This document shows, piece by piece, positions 7,647-18,274 of a stretch of DNA of 30,440 bases. Position numbers and translations under genes: made by a program. The notes beneath the pieces are model-generated. The model was not told the DNA's origin. It ran no database searches and saw only the letters and a program-made list of their open reading frames with translations. This DNA comes from JAAYKS01 sp964479435 (GTDB lineage Bacteria > Bacillota > Clostridia > Saccharofermentanales > UBA5734): positions 1 through 30,440 of the forward strand of contig CAYZME010000013.1 of the NCBI GenBank assembly GCA_964479435.1, read 5' to 3'. Position 1 is the stretch's first letter. Each line of letters starts with the position of its first letter.

Positions 7647-9725
7647 ATGCAAGACTACCAGATCCAGTACACGGACGTCCGCAAAGACCGCCATCTGCCG
7701 GGCTATTTTGCCTGGCTTCAATTTGCGCGCACCGCGCAATTGCCGACTGCAGAGGCATTTCGGCCCTTTTTTGAACGCTTTACCGTCCGCGGAACCGGGT
7801 TGGTCATGGTGACAGCTCAACGGGAGCTTGCGCGCGCCGCGCGCGAGATTTACGCCGTCGAGCCCGACAAAGTGGCAGGCGATTGTCCATCCCCCCACGT
7901 GTATCTGGCCATCGATCCCGCCGCCGATGTCGATACGCCGGCCGGCAGTTTTGTTGTCCATCAGGACGCGCGCCGCCTCGCCATCACCGGTCGCGATGCC
8001 AGCGGCGTGCTGTATGGCCTGTTCTATCTCCTGCGGCAAATCGGGCTGGGCCGTTCGCCCGGTGAAATAAACACGCGCCAAAGCAGCCAAAATGAACTGC
8101 GGATGTTTCATCATTGGGATATGCACAAAAGCGGCGAGTCGCTGGTGCTCAACACCGGTACCTGGGCGGGTCGCTCCATTTTCTTCAAAAACCGCAAGCT
8201 GGTCACAGAAGACATGACCCAGATTCGCGACTACGCGCGGCTGTTGGCTTCGGTACACATCAACGCGCTGGGGCTCAACAACGTCAATGTGCCGTTGCCG
8301 ATGATGCGCCTGATGACCGAAGAGATGCTGCCGGCGGTCGCGCAGATCGCCGATGTCCTGCGCGAATACGGCGTGCGGCTGTTCCTATGTATTCATTTTG
8401 CCACGCCGGTGGCGCTGGGCTTTTTGCCGACCGCGGATCCGTTGGATCCCGCGGTGCGCCAGTGGTGGGCGGATGCCGCCACTACGATTTACCGCTACAT
8501 CCCGGATTTTGGCGGCATCATCGTCAAAGCCGATTCGGAAGGGGAGCCCGGCCCCTTCACATACGGGCGTGACCACGACGACGGCGCCAATATGCTGGCG
8601 GACGCCTTCCGCCCGCACGGCGGCCTGGTGATCTGGCGCTGTTTCGTTTACGACTGCTATATGGACTGGCGCGACCGTTCGCAAGATCGCGCCAAGGCGG
8701 CACTCGAGACCTTTTTGCCGCTGGATGGCAAGCTGGCCGACAATGTCATCTTGCAGACCAAAAACGGCCCCTTTGATTTCCAGCCGCGCGAACCGGTTTC
8801 GACCATCTTTTCGGGTATCCGCCAATGCAGTCAGACCATCGAATTTCAGATCGTGCAGGAATATACCGGCCGCCAGACGCACATCTGCTATCTGGTGCCG
8901 CTGCTCAAAGAAAGCCTCGATTTTGATACCCATTCCCAAGGCCCCGGCTCGACGGTCGCCAAGGTGGTCGACGGCACACTGTACAACATGCCGCACGGCG
9001 GAGTCACGGGTATCGCCAACATCTGCGATGACGAATATTGGACTTCACACCCGTTCGCCCAGGCCAACTTTTATGGCTTTGGCCGTCTGACCTGGGACCC
9101 GCGGTTGAGCAGCGAGCACATCGCGCGCGAATGGATCCAGTTGACGTTTGGCTCCGACCCGCAGGTGATGGAGACGGTATTGCCGTTCATGCTGGAATCC
9201 CGCGAGCTGTACGAAGGGTACACCGCGCCGCTGGGGACCGGCTGGATGATCGTGCCGGAGGTCAAATACGGGCCCGACGTCGACGGCTACGAATACACCC
9301 GCTGGGGGACGTACAACCATGCCGACCGCGATGGCATCGGCCTCGACCGCACGGTTGAAACCGGCGCCGGGTATACCATGCAATACAATCCGCCGGTCAG
9401 CGATCTGTACAACAACATCGCCACGTGCCCCGATGAACTGCTGCTGTTTTTCCACCACGTGCCCTACACACACGTCCTGCATTCGGGCAAAACCGTGATC
9501 CAGCATATTTACGATACGCACTTTGAAAGCGTCGAGCGCGTCGAGCAATTCCGCGATGAATGGCGCGCGCTGGACGGCAAGATCGACGCGCATTGCTTCC
9601 GGTTGGTCGACGAGCGTCTGGGGATGCAAATCGCCGATGCCAGTGAGTTCCGTGACGTGGTCAACACATACTTCCACCGGATGTCAGGCATTGGCGACGC
9701 CAAAGGCCGCACGATTTACCCCTAA
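7647..9725 (+). CDS. aguA: Alpha-glucuronidase, GH67
   Basis: The 692-residue enzyme releases 4-O-methyl-glucuronic or glucuronic acid from xylo-oligosaccharides. It has the GH67 signature GGIIVKADSEGEPGPFTYGR with the likely acid Glu298. A second block (NGPFDFQPREP) holds Asp377, and EFQIVQEYTG holds Glu405; these match the catalytic Asp/Glu pair of the family with constant spacing. Length is normal for GH67 and there is no signal peptide, so it acts in the cytoplasm on imported oligosaccharides. GAGGAG lies upstream of the ATG. Its neighbours are an Ldh_2 dehydrogenase and a TIM-barrel isomerase/epimerase, consistent with glucuronoxylan side-chain use. No xylanase or oligosaccharide transporter is nearby. 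Confidence 0.96.
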   Translation: MQDYQIQYTDVRKDRHLPGYFAWLQFARTAQLPTAEAFRPFFERFTVRGTGLVMVTAQRELARAAREIYAVEPDKVAGDCPSPHVYLAIDPAADVDTPAGSFVVHQDARRLAITGRDASGVLYGLFYLLRQIGLGRSPGEINTRQSSQNELRMFHHWDMHKSGESLVLNTGTWAGRSIFFKNRKLVTEDMTQIRDYARLLASVHINALGLNNVNVPLPMMRLMTEEMLPAVAQIADVLREYGVRLFLCIHFATPVALGFLPTADPLDPAVRQWWADAATTIYRYIPDFGGIIVKADSEGEPGPFTYGRDHDDGANMLADAFRPHGGLVIWRCFVYDCYMDWRDRSQDRAKAALETFLPLDGKLADNVILQTKNGPFDFQPREPVSTIFSGIRQCSQTIEFQIVQEYTGRQTHICYLVPLLKESLDFDTHSQGPGSTVAKVVDGTLYNMPHGGVTGIANICDDEYWTSHPFAQANFYGFGRLTWDPRLSSEHIAREWIQLTFGSDPQVMETVLPFMLESRELYEGYTAPLGTGWMIVPEVKYGPDVDGYEYTRWGTYNHADRDGIGLDRTVETGAGYTMQYNPPVSDLYNNIATCPDELLLFFHHVPYTHVLHSGKTVIQHIYDTHFESVERVEQFRDEWRALDGKIDAHCFRLVDERLGMQIADASEFRDVVNTYFHRMSGIGDAKGRTIYP

Positions 9726-9735
9726 GTAGGTAAGC

Positions 9736-9765
9736 AGGACCGGCCAGAGGCTTCTGGTCGGTCCT
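9736..9765 (+). terminator. Hairpin after aguA
   Basis: AGGACCGGCCAGA (9736-9748) pairs with TCTGGTCGGTCCT (9753-9765) around a four-base loop, with one G-U pair. No strong T run follows, only CTTTT a few bases on, so termination may be partial. Confidence 0.6.
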
Positions 9766-9848
9766 GTCCGGCTTTTGGCTGGCGCATCGGAGCGGATCGC
9801 CGCGGTTGTGGCGCCGGCGAGCCTGTCGCGGGCCGGACAATATCTGGC

Positions 9849-9879
9849 ACGGCCCCTGGTCTCGGAGACCGGGGGCCGT
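9849..9879. other. Strong hairpin between aguA and the isomerase gene
   Basis: ACGGCCCCTGGTCT (9849-9862) pairs with AGACCGGGGGCCGT (9866-9879) around a three-base loop. There is no T tract. It could stop transcription, stabilise an mRNA end or be a remnant. It is the second hairpin in a 284-bp gap without genes. Confidence 0.5.
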
Positions 9880-9944
9880 TCGCGCAAGATCGGAAAGAAA
9901 ACAGTCGAATTCGTGTTCAAATCGCGGTTATTTGCCATCTGTGG

Positions 9945-9953
9945 TGGTACAAT
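9945..9953 (+). promoter_or_regulatory. Extended -10 promoter of the isomerase-like gene
   Basis: TGG followed by TACAAT (9948-9953) is an extended -10 about 55 bases before the start codon. The -35 is poor. It is the same TGn-TACAAT form as upstream of aguA, which suggests separate initiation after the two hairpins. Confidence 0.5.
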
Positions 9954-10009
9954 GCTGGTAGACCTACACACCCCACGACCATAGAGGGAAAATAGCAGGA
10001 GGAATGAGC

Positions 10010-10918
10010 ATGTACAAGAACAACGCCAAGATCGGTTTTGTCGGGTTTACGTATCCGGCCCCCAAGGAGCTTTCGCCGCTGGACAAGATGTTCTGGCAGA
10101 TGGAAGCCGCGCAGAGATTGGGCTGCGGTGTCTTTGTGCCGTTTGCGTTTGGCCTGGGTGCGGATGACATCAAGCGGATCGACGAAAAAATGGCGGAGTA
10201 TGGGTTTGAGACAGAGGGCCGTTTGCATCCCAGTCTGTTTGAGATGTGCGGCTGGCAGGGCGCGGACGCGGCCCAGGCGCGCGAAACGTTTGAGCAGAGC
10301 CTGGCCGAGCAAAAAGCGCGCGGCATCACCATTTTGCGCGGCGCGTATGGTCGGCTCCAAGCCAAGACCACCCGCTGGAACCTGACGCCGGGCTGGACGG
10401 GCGCCGAGCAGCAGGCCAACGTCACCGAGTGCCTCAAAGTGGCCGCCCCGATGCTGGAAAAATACGGCTTGTACGGCGCGTTGGAAAACCACCTGGATTT
10501 CACCGGCAAGGAATTCGACGAGATTTATTCCGCCGTCGGCTCCAAGCATGTGGGCAGCGCGTATGACACCGCCAATGGCTTTTTCACCAATACCGACCCC
10601 AATGAAGACATCGATTACCTCGCCAAGTGGGCGATCACCACGCACATCAAAGATACGAAGATCATCGACGCTCCCTTTGGCGGCGCCAATGGGCCGCTGA
10701 CACCCGTCGGCTGTGTGTTGGGCACCGGCAATGTGGATGTCAAACGGGCGCTGGATACCATCCTCAAGATCGCGCCGATGCGCGAGGGCATCCACCTGAT
10801 CATCGAAACCGGCTGGTTTGGCACCGAAGTCGAAGCCGCCAACCCCGATATGGACGCGTACAACCACAAAGTGACCGAGGCCAGCCTCCAATACCTGAAA
10901 GATTATCTGACCGTCTGA
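10010..10918 (+). CDS. Sugar phosphate isomerase/epimerase-like TIM-barrel protein
   Basis: The 302-residue protein resembles the xylose isomerase-like TIM-barrel (AP_endonuc_2) superfamily. Supporting segments are GALENHLDFTGKEFDEI (metal-ligand Glu and His), GSAYDTANGFF (Asp), THIKDTK (His, Lys) and HLIIETGWFG (C-terminal metal Glu), the usual order of metal ligands. AGGAGG at 9998-10003 sits six bases before ATG 10010 and overlaps the alternative ATG at 10004, so 10010 is preferred. It follows aguA and is likely to act on a sugar or sugar acid from the same pathway. The substrate is unknown, and an inosose-type or tagatose-type epimerase role is equally possible. Confidence 0.85.
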   Translation: MYKNNAKIGFVGFTYPAPKELSPLDKMFWQMEAAQRLGCGVFVPFAFGLGADDIKRIDEKMAEYGFETEGRLHPSLFEMCGWQGADAAQARETFEQSLAEQKARGITILRGAYGRLQAKTTRWNLTPGWTGAEQQANVTECLKVAAPMLEKYGLYGALENHLDFTGKEFDEIYSAVGSKHVGSAYDTANGFFTNTDPNEDIDYLAKWAITTHIKDTKIIDAPFGGANGPLTPVGCVLGTGNVDVKRALDTILKIAPMREGIHLIIETGWFGTEVEAANPDMDAYNHKVTEASLQYLKDYLTV

Positions 10919-10957
10919 CGGATGGCCGGGCGACACGCCCGCCGAGTCAGCAGCGTG

Positions 10958-10995
10958 AAAAAACACCCCTCTTTTTAGGCGGAGGGGTGTTTTTT
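10958..10995. terminator. Bidirectional rho-independent terminator
   Basis: AAAAAACACCCCTC (10958-10971) pairs perfectly with GAGGGGTGTTTTTT (10982-10995) around a ten-base loop. A- and T-runs on the two sides make it work for both the isomerase gene on the plus strand and the MATE gene ending at 11047 on the minus strand. Confidence 0.93.
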
Positions 10996-11046
10996 ATTTG
11001 GTTGCGATCTAACCGGCAGCGGCAGCTGGGGCGCCGGGGGGCGGGA

Positions 11047-12504
11047 TCATCCGCCGGCCGCGGCCTCGCCTGTCGCCGCTGTCTCGCTGCTGCCGACGAT
11101 GTTTTTGGCCCATACGCCTGTACGTACAACCCAGGCGCCGAGGATGGCTTTGAGTGCGTCGGGGAGGTGGCCGAGCGGGAACAGCAAGACCACCGGCAAG
11201 TGTGTGTAGTGGACAAGTAAATACATGCAGGGCACCATGATCACCCAGCTGTATACGCTGTCGAACAAGAACGTAATCCAGGTCTTGCCGCCCGAGCGCA
11301 TGGCAAAATAACAGCAATGCGCGATGGCGTTGAATGCCATGTAGAGCGCGCTGGTGCGCATGAATACGGTGGCGAGATGGCGCACTTCCGCGGTGGTGTT
11401 ATAAATTGCCGGGATGTAATTGGCGCTGATCGCCAAAGCCGAGCCGAGCACCACGCAGATGCAGACGACAAAGAAAATGATCTTCCAAACCTGCTCTTTG
11501 GCCTTGGCGATGTCGTTGGCGCCCAAGGCCTGGCCGACTGTGACCGCGACCGCGACACCCATCGACAAGAAGAACACGTTGAACAGGTTGGCAATCGTGC
11601 TGGCGATGTTGAGCCCTGCCATCACGACCAGCCCGCGCGTCGAGAGGATCTGGTTGATCGTGGTCATCCCGACCGACCATAGGAATTCGTTGACCAGCAG
11701 GGGGATGCTTTTGGTGGCGATTTGGAACGCCAAGCCGCGGCCGATGCGCAAGGAGCGGTAGACGCCTTCCATAAAGAAGTATTTGAGATGGTGGGAGTGT
11801 GTCCAGGCCGCGATGACGAGCAGTTCCACGTACCGGCTCATAACCGTCGCGATGGCCGCGCCTTGGACGCCGAGACGCGGGAAGCCGAAGTGGCCAAAGA
11901 TCAAAAGATAGTTGAAGACCAGGTTGACGACCACAGCCGCCAGGCTGCCGATCATCGGCAACGTAGCGTGCCCCGTTTCGCGCAACGTGCCGCTGTAACT
12001 TTGCGTGATCGCGAACGGCAACAGCCCCCAGATCATGATCTGCAAATACGTGCGGCCATGCGTGAGCATATCGGCGGCGTCGCGCGCGTCGCCCTCGCCG
12101 GTCAGATACAGCAAAATCAGCGGGTCGGACAAAAAATAGAGCACCGCCATCCCGATTGCCGTGATGCCTGTCGCGACCAGGAGTTTGAAACGGAACGTCT
12201 GGCGTAAACCCTCCCAGTCGGCCGCGCCGGCAAACTGGGCGCCATAGATTCCCGCGCCGGCGATGGCGCCAAAGATCGAGAGGTTGAAAACAAAGATCAG
12301 CTGGTTGGCGATGGCCACGCCGGACAGCTCGGCGGTTCCCAGCGTGCCGACCATGACGTTGTCCAGCAAGTTGACAAAGTTGGAGACCAGGTTTTGCACC
12401 ACAAGGGGGATCGCCAAAGTTAAAATCACGCGATAGAACGCGCGATCTCCGATGAATGTATGACGCAAGCGATGGGCAAGGCTGGGGGAGCCAGGGTGGG
12501 ACAT
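11047..12504 (-). CDS. MATE-family multidrug efflux transporter
   Basis: The 485-residue protein has about twelve hydrophobic helices in two related halves, typical of MATE/NorM/DinF antiporters, which export drugs or metabolites using Na+ or H+ gradients. Typical segments are ILTLAIPLVVQNLVSNFVNL and LDNVMVGTLGTAELSGVAIA near the N-terminus and GVAVAVTVGQALGANDIAKA in the second half. The start at 12504 has AAGGAG upstream; an ATG 69 bases earlier only adds a non-hydrophobic extension. It is divergent from the pheST T-box leader and shares its end region with the isomerase gene through a bidirectional terminator. The substrate is unknown. Confidence 0.93.
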   Translation of the reverse strand: MSHPGSPSLAHRLRHTFIGDRAFYRVILTLAIPLVVQNLVSNFVNLLDNVMVGTLGTAELSGVAIANQLIFVFNLSIFGAIAGAGIYGAQFAGAADWEGLRQTFRFKLLVATGITAIGMAVLYFLSDPLILLYLTGEGDARDAADMLTHGRTYLQIMIWGLLPFAITQSYSGTLRETGHATLPMIGSLAAVVVNLVFNYLLIFGHFGFPRLGVQGAAIATVMSRYVELLVIAAWTHSHHLKYFFMEGVYRSLRIGRGLAFQIATKSIPLLVNEFLWSVGMTTINQILSTRGLVVMAGLNIASTIANLFNVFFLSMGVAVAVTVGQALGANDIAKAKEQVWKIIFFVVCICVVLGSALAISANYIPAIYNTTAEVRHLATVFMRTSALYMAFNAIAHCCYFAMRSGGKTWITFLFDSVYSWVIMVPCMYLLVHYTHLPVVLLFPLGHLPDALKAILGAWVVRTGVWAKNIVGSSETAATGEAAAGG

Positions 12505-12602
12505 AGCGGTCACGCTCCTTTGCGGCAAACTGCCGGCTGCCAGATGATACCATATTGCTCCTTGGCGAAACAAGGTTGCGACACAAAGGGCGCGGGCGCC
12601 AA

Positions 12603-12632
12603 TTGTTGTGTGTGCCGTTTTTGTGATACACT
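12603..12632 (+). promoter_or_regulatory. Promoter of the pheST T-box leader
   Basis: TACACT at 12627-12632 is preceded by TGA (extended -10), and TTGTTG at 12603-12608 lies 18 bp upstream. The start would be near 12639, just before the T-box stem I. Confidence 0.55.
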
Positions 12633-12639
12633 CATCGGA

Positions 12640-12895
12640 GTATAAAGCGAGGATCGAAAGAGTAGACGCCCATCGCGGCCGCGATAGAGAAGGATGGTCA
12701 TCGGCTGTAAGCCATCCGCTTGGCCGGGGCGTTGAAGTTCATTCGGGAGCTGCGCGGGTGACAAGGTAGTCCGCGACGGGTTCAGACCGTTACATCTGTA
12801 CGAGTGGCGCGGCGGTTTCTGTCGCGCAAAATGGGTGGTACCGCGATGATTCGTCCCATGTCCCGGCCGCGAGTTGGCGAGACATGGGACGTTTT
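12640..12895 (+). promoter_or_regulatory. T-box riboswitch leader (Phe specifier) for pheST
   Basis: The leader carries the T-box sequence AATGGGTGGTACCGCG (12830-12845). Stem I is closed by ACGCCC (12665-12670) with GGGCGT (12727-12732). The specifier loop then reads TGAAG-TTC-A, with TTC (Phe) at 12738-12740 followed by the usual purine. Stem III is GCGCGGC (12807-12813) with GTCGCGC (12821-12827). Uncharged tRNA-Phe should bind the specifier and the T-box bulge and block the terminator that follows, turning on pheS-pheT. A Phe specifier in front of Phe-tRNA synthetase genes is self-consistent. Confidence 0.93.
12853..12895 (+). terminator. Regulated terminator of the T-box leader
   Basis: GTCCCATGTC (12853-12862) pairs with GACATGGGAC (12881-12890), followed by GTTTTG. 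It overlaps the region that would form the alternative antiterminator with the T-box sequence. Confidence 0.88.
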
Positions 12896-12910
12896 GTATG
12901 GAGGGATAAG

Positions 12911-13948
12911 ATGCACAATGAATTGAAAACCCTGTTCGCAGACGCGTTGTCCGCGGTGCGTCAAGCGGGTACGACGGAGGCGTTGCAGGCAGTCAACCAG
13001 CGTTACCTGGGCAAGAAAGGGCAATTGACCACGGTGCTCAAAAGCCTGGGGACGTTGCCTCCGCAGGCCCGCAAAGAAATGGGGCAGCGGGCCAATGAGG
13101 TCAAGCAGGCCTTGAACGAGGCGATTGCGGCCCAGCGGGCGCACATCCTCAGCCAGGCGTCCGTGGTGACAGGTGTCGTCGACCTGACGTTGCCCGGCAT
13201 CCGGCCGGTGAGCGGCGCGCTGCACCCGGTGACGCAAATGAGTTATGACCTCAATGACGCGTTCCGCTCCCTGGGGTTTGAGATTTATGCCGAAGACGAA
13301 ATCACCAGCGAACAATACGCGTTCGACCATCTGAATTTTCCGCCCGATCACCCGGCGCGCGAATCGATGGACACGTTTTGGCTGGCCGGAACCGAGGATG
13401 AGGCGGGCGCGAGCCGCCTGTGCCTGAGACCGCATTTGACCGGCGGCAGTGTCCGTTATTTGCAACGCTATGGCGCGCCCGCCCGCTTTGTTTACCCGGG
13501 GCGCGTGTATCGGAATGAGAGCACCGACGCCCGGCATGAGCGTGCGTTTTTCCAGTATGAAGCGTTGATTGTCGAACGGGACTTTTCTTTTGCTTCCGGC
13601 AAGTTGCTCATCGACACCATTTTGGAGCGTGTGTTCGGGCGTCCGGTGGAAGTGCGGATGCGCGCGGGGTTTTTCCCCTTTGTTGAGCCGGGCTTTGAAA
13701 TCGATATGCGCTGTTTGGTCTGTGGCGGCAGCGGTTGCAAAGTGTGCAAGCAAGTGGGCTGGATTGAAGTGATGCCGGGCGGCACACCCCATCCCAATGT
13801 GTTGCGTGCCGCCGGTCTGGATCCGGCGCAGTGGACGGGATTTTACATCAACATCGGGTTGGATCGCCTGGTGATGATGCGTACCGGTGTGGACGATGTC
13901 CGCTTGTTCCACAGCGCGGACCTGAGATTTCTCAACCAGTTCAAATAG
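12911..13948 (+). CDS. pheS: Phenylalanine--tRNA ligase alpha subunit
   Basis: This 345-residue class II synthetase subunit forms Phe-AMP and charges tRNA-Phe as an alpha2beta2 complex with PheT. It has the N-terminal coiled coil (about 1-85, with RYLGKKGQLTTVLK), motif 2 (PGRVYRNESTDARHERAFFQ) and motif 3 (INIGLDRLVMMRTGVDDVR). ATG 12911 follows GGAGGG by five bases. A longer frame from 12884 would start inside the terminator stem and is rejected. Just before HPNVLRAAGLDP is a Cys-rich insert CLVCGGSGCKVC (about 269-280), a zinc-ribbon-like CX2C...CX2C not present in Escherichia coli PheS. Motif 3 is also atypical. PheT follows 13 bp downstream. Confidence 0.97.
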   Translation: MHNELKTLFADALSAVRQAGTTEALQAVNQRYLGKKGQLTTVLKSLGTLPPQARKEMGQRANEVKQALNEAIAAQRAHILSQASVVTGVVDLTLPGIRPVSGALHPVTQMSYDLNDAFRSLGFEIYAEDEITSEQYAFDHLNFPPDHPARESMDTFWLAGTEDEAGASRLCLRPHLTGGSVRYLQRYGAPARFVYPGRVYRNESTDARHERAFFQYEALIVERDFSFASGKLLIDTILERVFGRPVEVRMRAGFFPFVEPGFEIDMRCLVCGGSGCKVCKQVGWIEVMPGGTPHPNVLRAAGLDPAQWTGFYINIGLDRLVMMRTGVDDVRLFHSADLRFLNQFK

Positions 13949-13961
13949 GAGGGCGCGATCT

Positions 13962-16379
13962 GTGAAGCTTTCACTCAATTGGATCCGTGAATATGTAGAT
14001 TTACCCGCCGATCTGCCGGCGGAGCGGCTGGCTTATGAATTGACGATGCGTACGGTCGAAGTGGAAGAGGTGGTCTCGTTGGCCGACGGGCTGGCCGATG
14101 TGGTGGTGGGGCGCATCACCGACGTCCAGCCCCACCCCGACGCCGATCGTTTGCGCGTGTGCGCCGTCGAGATCGGCGACCAATCCGTAGCGATCGTCTG
14201 CGGCGGTTCCAACCTGTCCGTCGGCCAATCGGTCGCGGTGGCGTTGCCCGGCGCGCGGGTGCGCTGGCACGGCGAAGGGGAGCCGGTGGAAATCCAAATC
14301 ACGCGGCTGCGCGGGGTGCGCAGCCATGGCATGATCTGTGCCGCGGCCGAGCTGGGTTTGGAGGGATTGTTTCCGGCTGACGACGACCACGTGATCCTGG
14401 ACGTGTCCGCCTGGCAAGCCGTACCGGGCACGCCGCTGTCAAACGCCCTGTCGCTGGACGACCTGATCCTCGAGATCGACAACAAATCCCTGACCAATCG
14501 CCCCGATCTGTGGTGCCATTATGGGATGGCCAGAGAACTGGCCGCCATTTTCCGGCGCGAGTTACGACCCTTGCCGGACTTTGCCCCGCCGGCACATGAG
14601 CCGGGCCCGGCGATAGCGATAGAAGCGCCGGATCGCTGTGGCCGGTATGCCGCGATGGTGTACACAGGGCTCGCCGTACAGCCCTCTCCGTACTGGTTGC
14701 GCCAGATGCTGTGGAAGGTGGATGTACGCCCGATCAACAACCTTGTCGATCTGACCAATTATGTGATGCTGGCGACCGGCCAGCCGACCCATGGCTTTGA
14801 CCGCCAGCACGTGCGAGGCGGCATTGTCGTGCGCACGGCGCGGCCGGATGAGACGCTCGGGTTGCTGGATGGCCAGCAGTTGGATTTGACGGGCAACGAT
14901 TTGCTGATCTGTGACGCGCAAGGTCCGATGGCGCTGGCCGGGATTATGGGCGGCAAGCAGGAGTCCATTGTCGACGACACCACGGAAATGATCCTGGAGC
15001 TGGCGCAGTTTGCCCCGCTTTCGGTGCGACGTTCCGCACAGCGCTTTGGACTGAGGACCGAATCCAGCGCGCGCAATGAAAAAGGCATCGATGCCGAGCG
15101 CATGGATCAGGCGATGGCCGTCGCCGATCACTTGTTGCGCCGGTTGCTGCCGACGGCGCGCCTGGCGGGAGTGAGCGATTGCCGCCCGGTTCGCGCCGAG
15201 TATCCGGTGATCGACGTGCCGATGTCTTTTCTCAATTCGCGCCTGGGGCGCGTAATACAGAGGGAAGAAGTGGTCGCTCTTTTGGCGCCGCTGGGGTTTG
15301 ACGTCGCGGCGCGCGGTGAGGTACTGCAAGTGCGCGTGCCCTCATGGCGAGGCACCGGCGACGTATCCCTCGCCGACGATGTGCTGGAGGAAGTGGCACG
15401 CATGATCGGCTATGACGCGTTTGCCTTTATTCCTCCCCGTGTGCGGCTGGAGCGCGCGATCCGTCAGCGCGGTCCGGAGGCCGACCGTGCGATTCGCGAA
15501 TATTTGTCTTTTCACGCCGGGATGCAAGAGGTGTTTACGTATCCGTGGGTGCCGCAGCGCTATCTGGAGGCTGCCGGGATCGACCCCGCGGCGTGTTTGC
15601 GTCTATCGGCGCCGCCGGCGCCCGACGCCGCGCATTTGCGCCCCTCGCTGGTCCCCGGGCTGCTGGAAAGCATCGTCGTCAACCAGCGTCATTTTGATTC
15701 TTTTCGTGTATACGAGTTCACACAGGTATTTGCCCCCGGTGCCTCTCACCCCAGCGACGCGAACGAGACACTGCCATCGCAGGAACGACGGGTGGGCGGC
15801 GCGGTGGTCGGCACGGACCCGCTGCGCTTGTTTCGCGAAGCCAAGGGTGTGCTCGAGGCGCTGCCGCGCATGGCGATGTTGGCACCCTTCGCGTTTGAGC
15901 AACGAGAAAAACCCGCGTGGGCGGACCCCAAGGTTTGGCTCAATGTTGTAGACGGGGAGGCCGTGATCGGTTCGTTGGGGATCTTGTCTGCCCAGGCGGC
16001 GAGCCACGCCGGAATCAAGCGGCTGCACACGGCGCTGTTTGAGCTGTCGGCGGATCAGCTCCAACCTCTGCCGTCGCGTGAGAATCGCTTCCAGCCGCTG
16101 CCGACATTTCCTTTGGTGGAGCTGGATCTGTCGGTTGTGCTGGAAGAGGACGTCGCCTGGTCGGAGCTGGAGCGCCTGATCCTGGAAGTGGCGCGCCGCT
16201 GTGCGTTTGTCGAAGAATATCGGGGACAGCAGATTCCGGCCGGCAAGAAATCGGTGATGTTTCGCTACTGGCTGGAGTCGGACGCCGGCACATGGACTGC
16301 GGAGCAAATCGACGCGGAGACGGCGCGTTTGCTCCATCGTATCCGCCAGGTGTTGGGCGGCGAGTTGCGCAAGATATGA
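13962..16379 (+). CDS. pheT: Phenylalanine--tRNA ligase beta subunit
   Basis: The 805-residue beta subunit binds and edits tRNA-Phe. It starts with GTG at 13962 (MKLSLNWIREYVDLP) after AGGAGGG. Domains in order are the EMAP/OB tRNA-binding fold (about 40-150, VGRITDVQPHPDADRLRVCA), the B3/B4 editing domain (about 210-380), B5 (about 400-475), the catalytic-like core, and the C-terminal ferredoxin-fold anticodon-binding domain (about the last 95 residues, ELDLSVVLEEDVAW). Length is normal. It forms one transcript with pheS under T-box control and ends at a strong terminator. Confidence 0.97.
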   Translation: MKLSLNWIREYVDLPADLPAERLAYELTMRTVEVEEVVSLADGLADVVVGRITDVQPHPDADRLRVCAVEIGDQSVAIVCGGSNLSVGQSVAVALPGARVRWHGEGEPVEIQITRLRGVRSHGMICAAAELGLEGLFPADDDHVILDVSAWQAVPGTPLSNALSLDDLILEIDNKSLTNRPDLWCHYGMARELAAIFRRELRPLPDFAPPAHEPGPAIAIEAPDRCGRYAAMVYTGLAVQPSPYWLRQMLWKVDVRPINNLVDLTNYVMLATGQPTHGFDRQHVRGGIVVRTARPDETLGLLDGQQLDLTGNDLLICDAQGPMALAGIMGGKQESIVDDTTEMILELAQFAPLSVRRSAQRFGLRTESSARNEKGIDAERMDQAMAVADHLLRRLLPTARLAGVSDCRPVRAEYPVIDVPMSFLNSRLGRVIQREEVVALLAPLGFDVAARGEVLQVRVPSWRGTGDVSLADDVLEEVARMIGYDAFAFIPPRVRLERAIRQRGPEADRAIREYLSFHAGMQEVFTYPWVPQRYLEAAGIDPAACLRLSAPPAPDAAHLRPSLVPGLLESIVVNQRHFDSFRVYEFTQVFAPGASHPSDANETLPSQERRVGGAVVGTDPLRLFREAKGVLEALPRMAMLAPFAFEQREKPAWADPKVWLNVVDGEAVIGSLGILSAQAASHAGIKRLHTALFELSADQLQPLPSRENRFQPLPTFPLVELDLSVVLEEDVAWSELERLILEVARRCAFVEEYRGQQIPAGKKSVMFRYWLESDAGTWTAEQIDAETARLLHRIRQVLGGELRKI

Positions 16380-16380
16380 A

Positions 16381-16417
16381 AAATCCCGCGGCCACATCGG
16401 TGGTCGCGGGATTTTTT
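16381..16417. terminator. Bidirectional terminator between pheT and ABC exporter
   Basis: AAATCCCGCGGCCAC (16381-16395) pairs with GTGGTCGCGGGATTT (16400-16414) around ATCG, then a T run to 16417. The A-rich left flank lets it serve the minus-strand ABC gene ending at 16449 as well. Confidence 0.93.
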
Positions 16418-16448
16418 CTCTCAGCGGCTTTTCCCAGGTTTTTCGCTG

Positions 16449-18194
<1,746 letters not shown>

Positions 18195-18238
18195 GGGTAC
18201 TCCTGTGGGACAGACGTGCTGTCCAATCTGGGAGACCC
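18195..18238 (-). promoter_or_regulatory. Possible ribosome-site-masking stem in ABC exporter leader
   Basis: In the minus-strand RNA, GGGTCTCC (18238-18231) can pair with GGAGTACCC (18203-18195), with one bulged U, covering the ribosome site and the base next to the ATG. Between them GGACAG and CTGTCC (18224-18208) form a small hairpin. This is a by-eye structure. Confidence 0.4.
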
Positions 18239-18274
18239 GCCAAGGTGACGGGGGAAACGGCTACAGGCGATCCG

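Noticed and set aside
6604..7758. Minus-strand open frame opposite the Ldh_2 gene
   Set aside because: Antisense shadow; the plus-strand gene has the family signatures.
12884..12910. Upstream ATG for pheS at 12884
   Set aside because: It lies in the 3' arm of the T-box terminator and has no ribosome site. ATG 12911 follows GGAGGG.
12782..13978. Minus-strand open frame opposite pheS
   Set aside because: It overlaps the T-box leader and pheS, and its translation has no domain signature.
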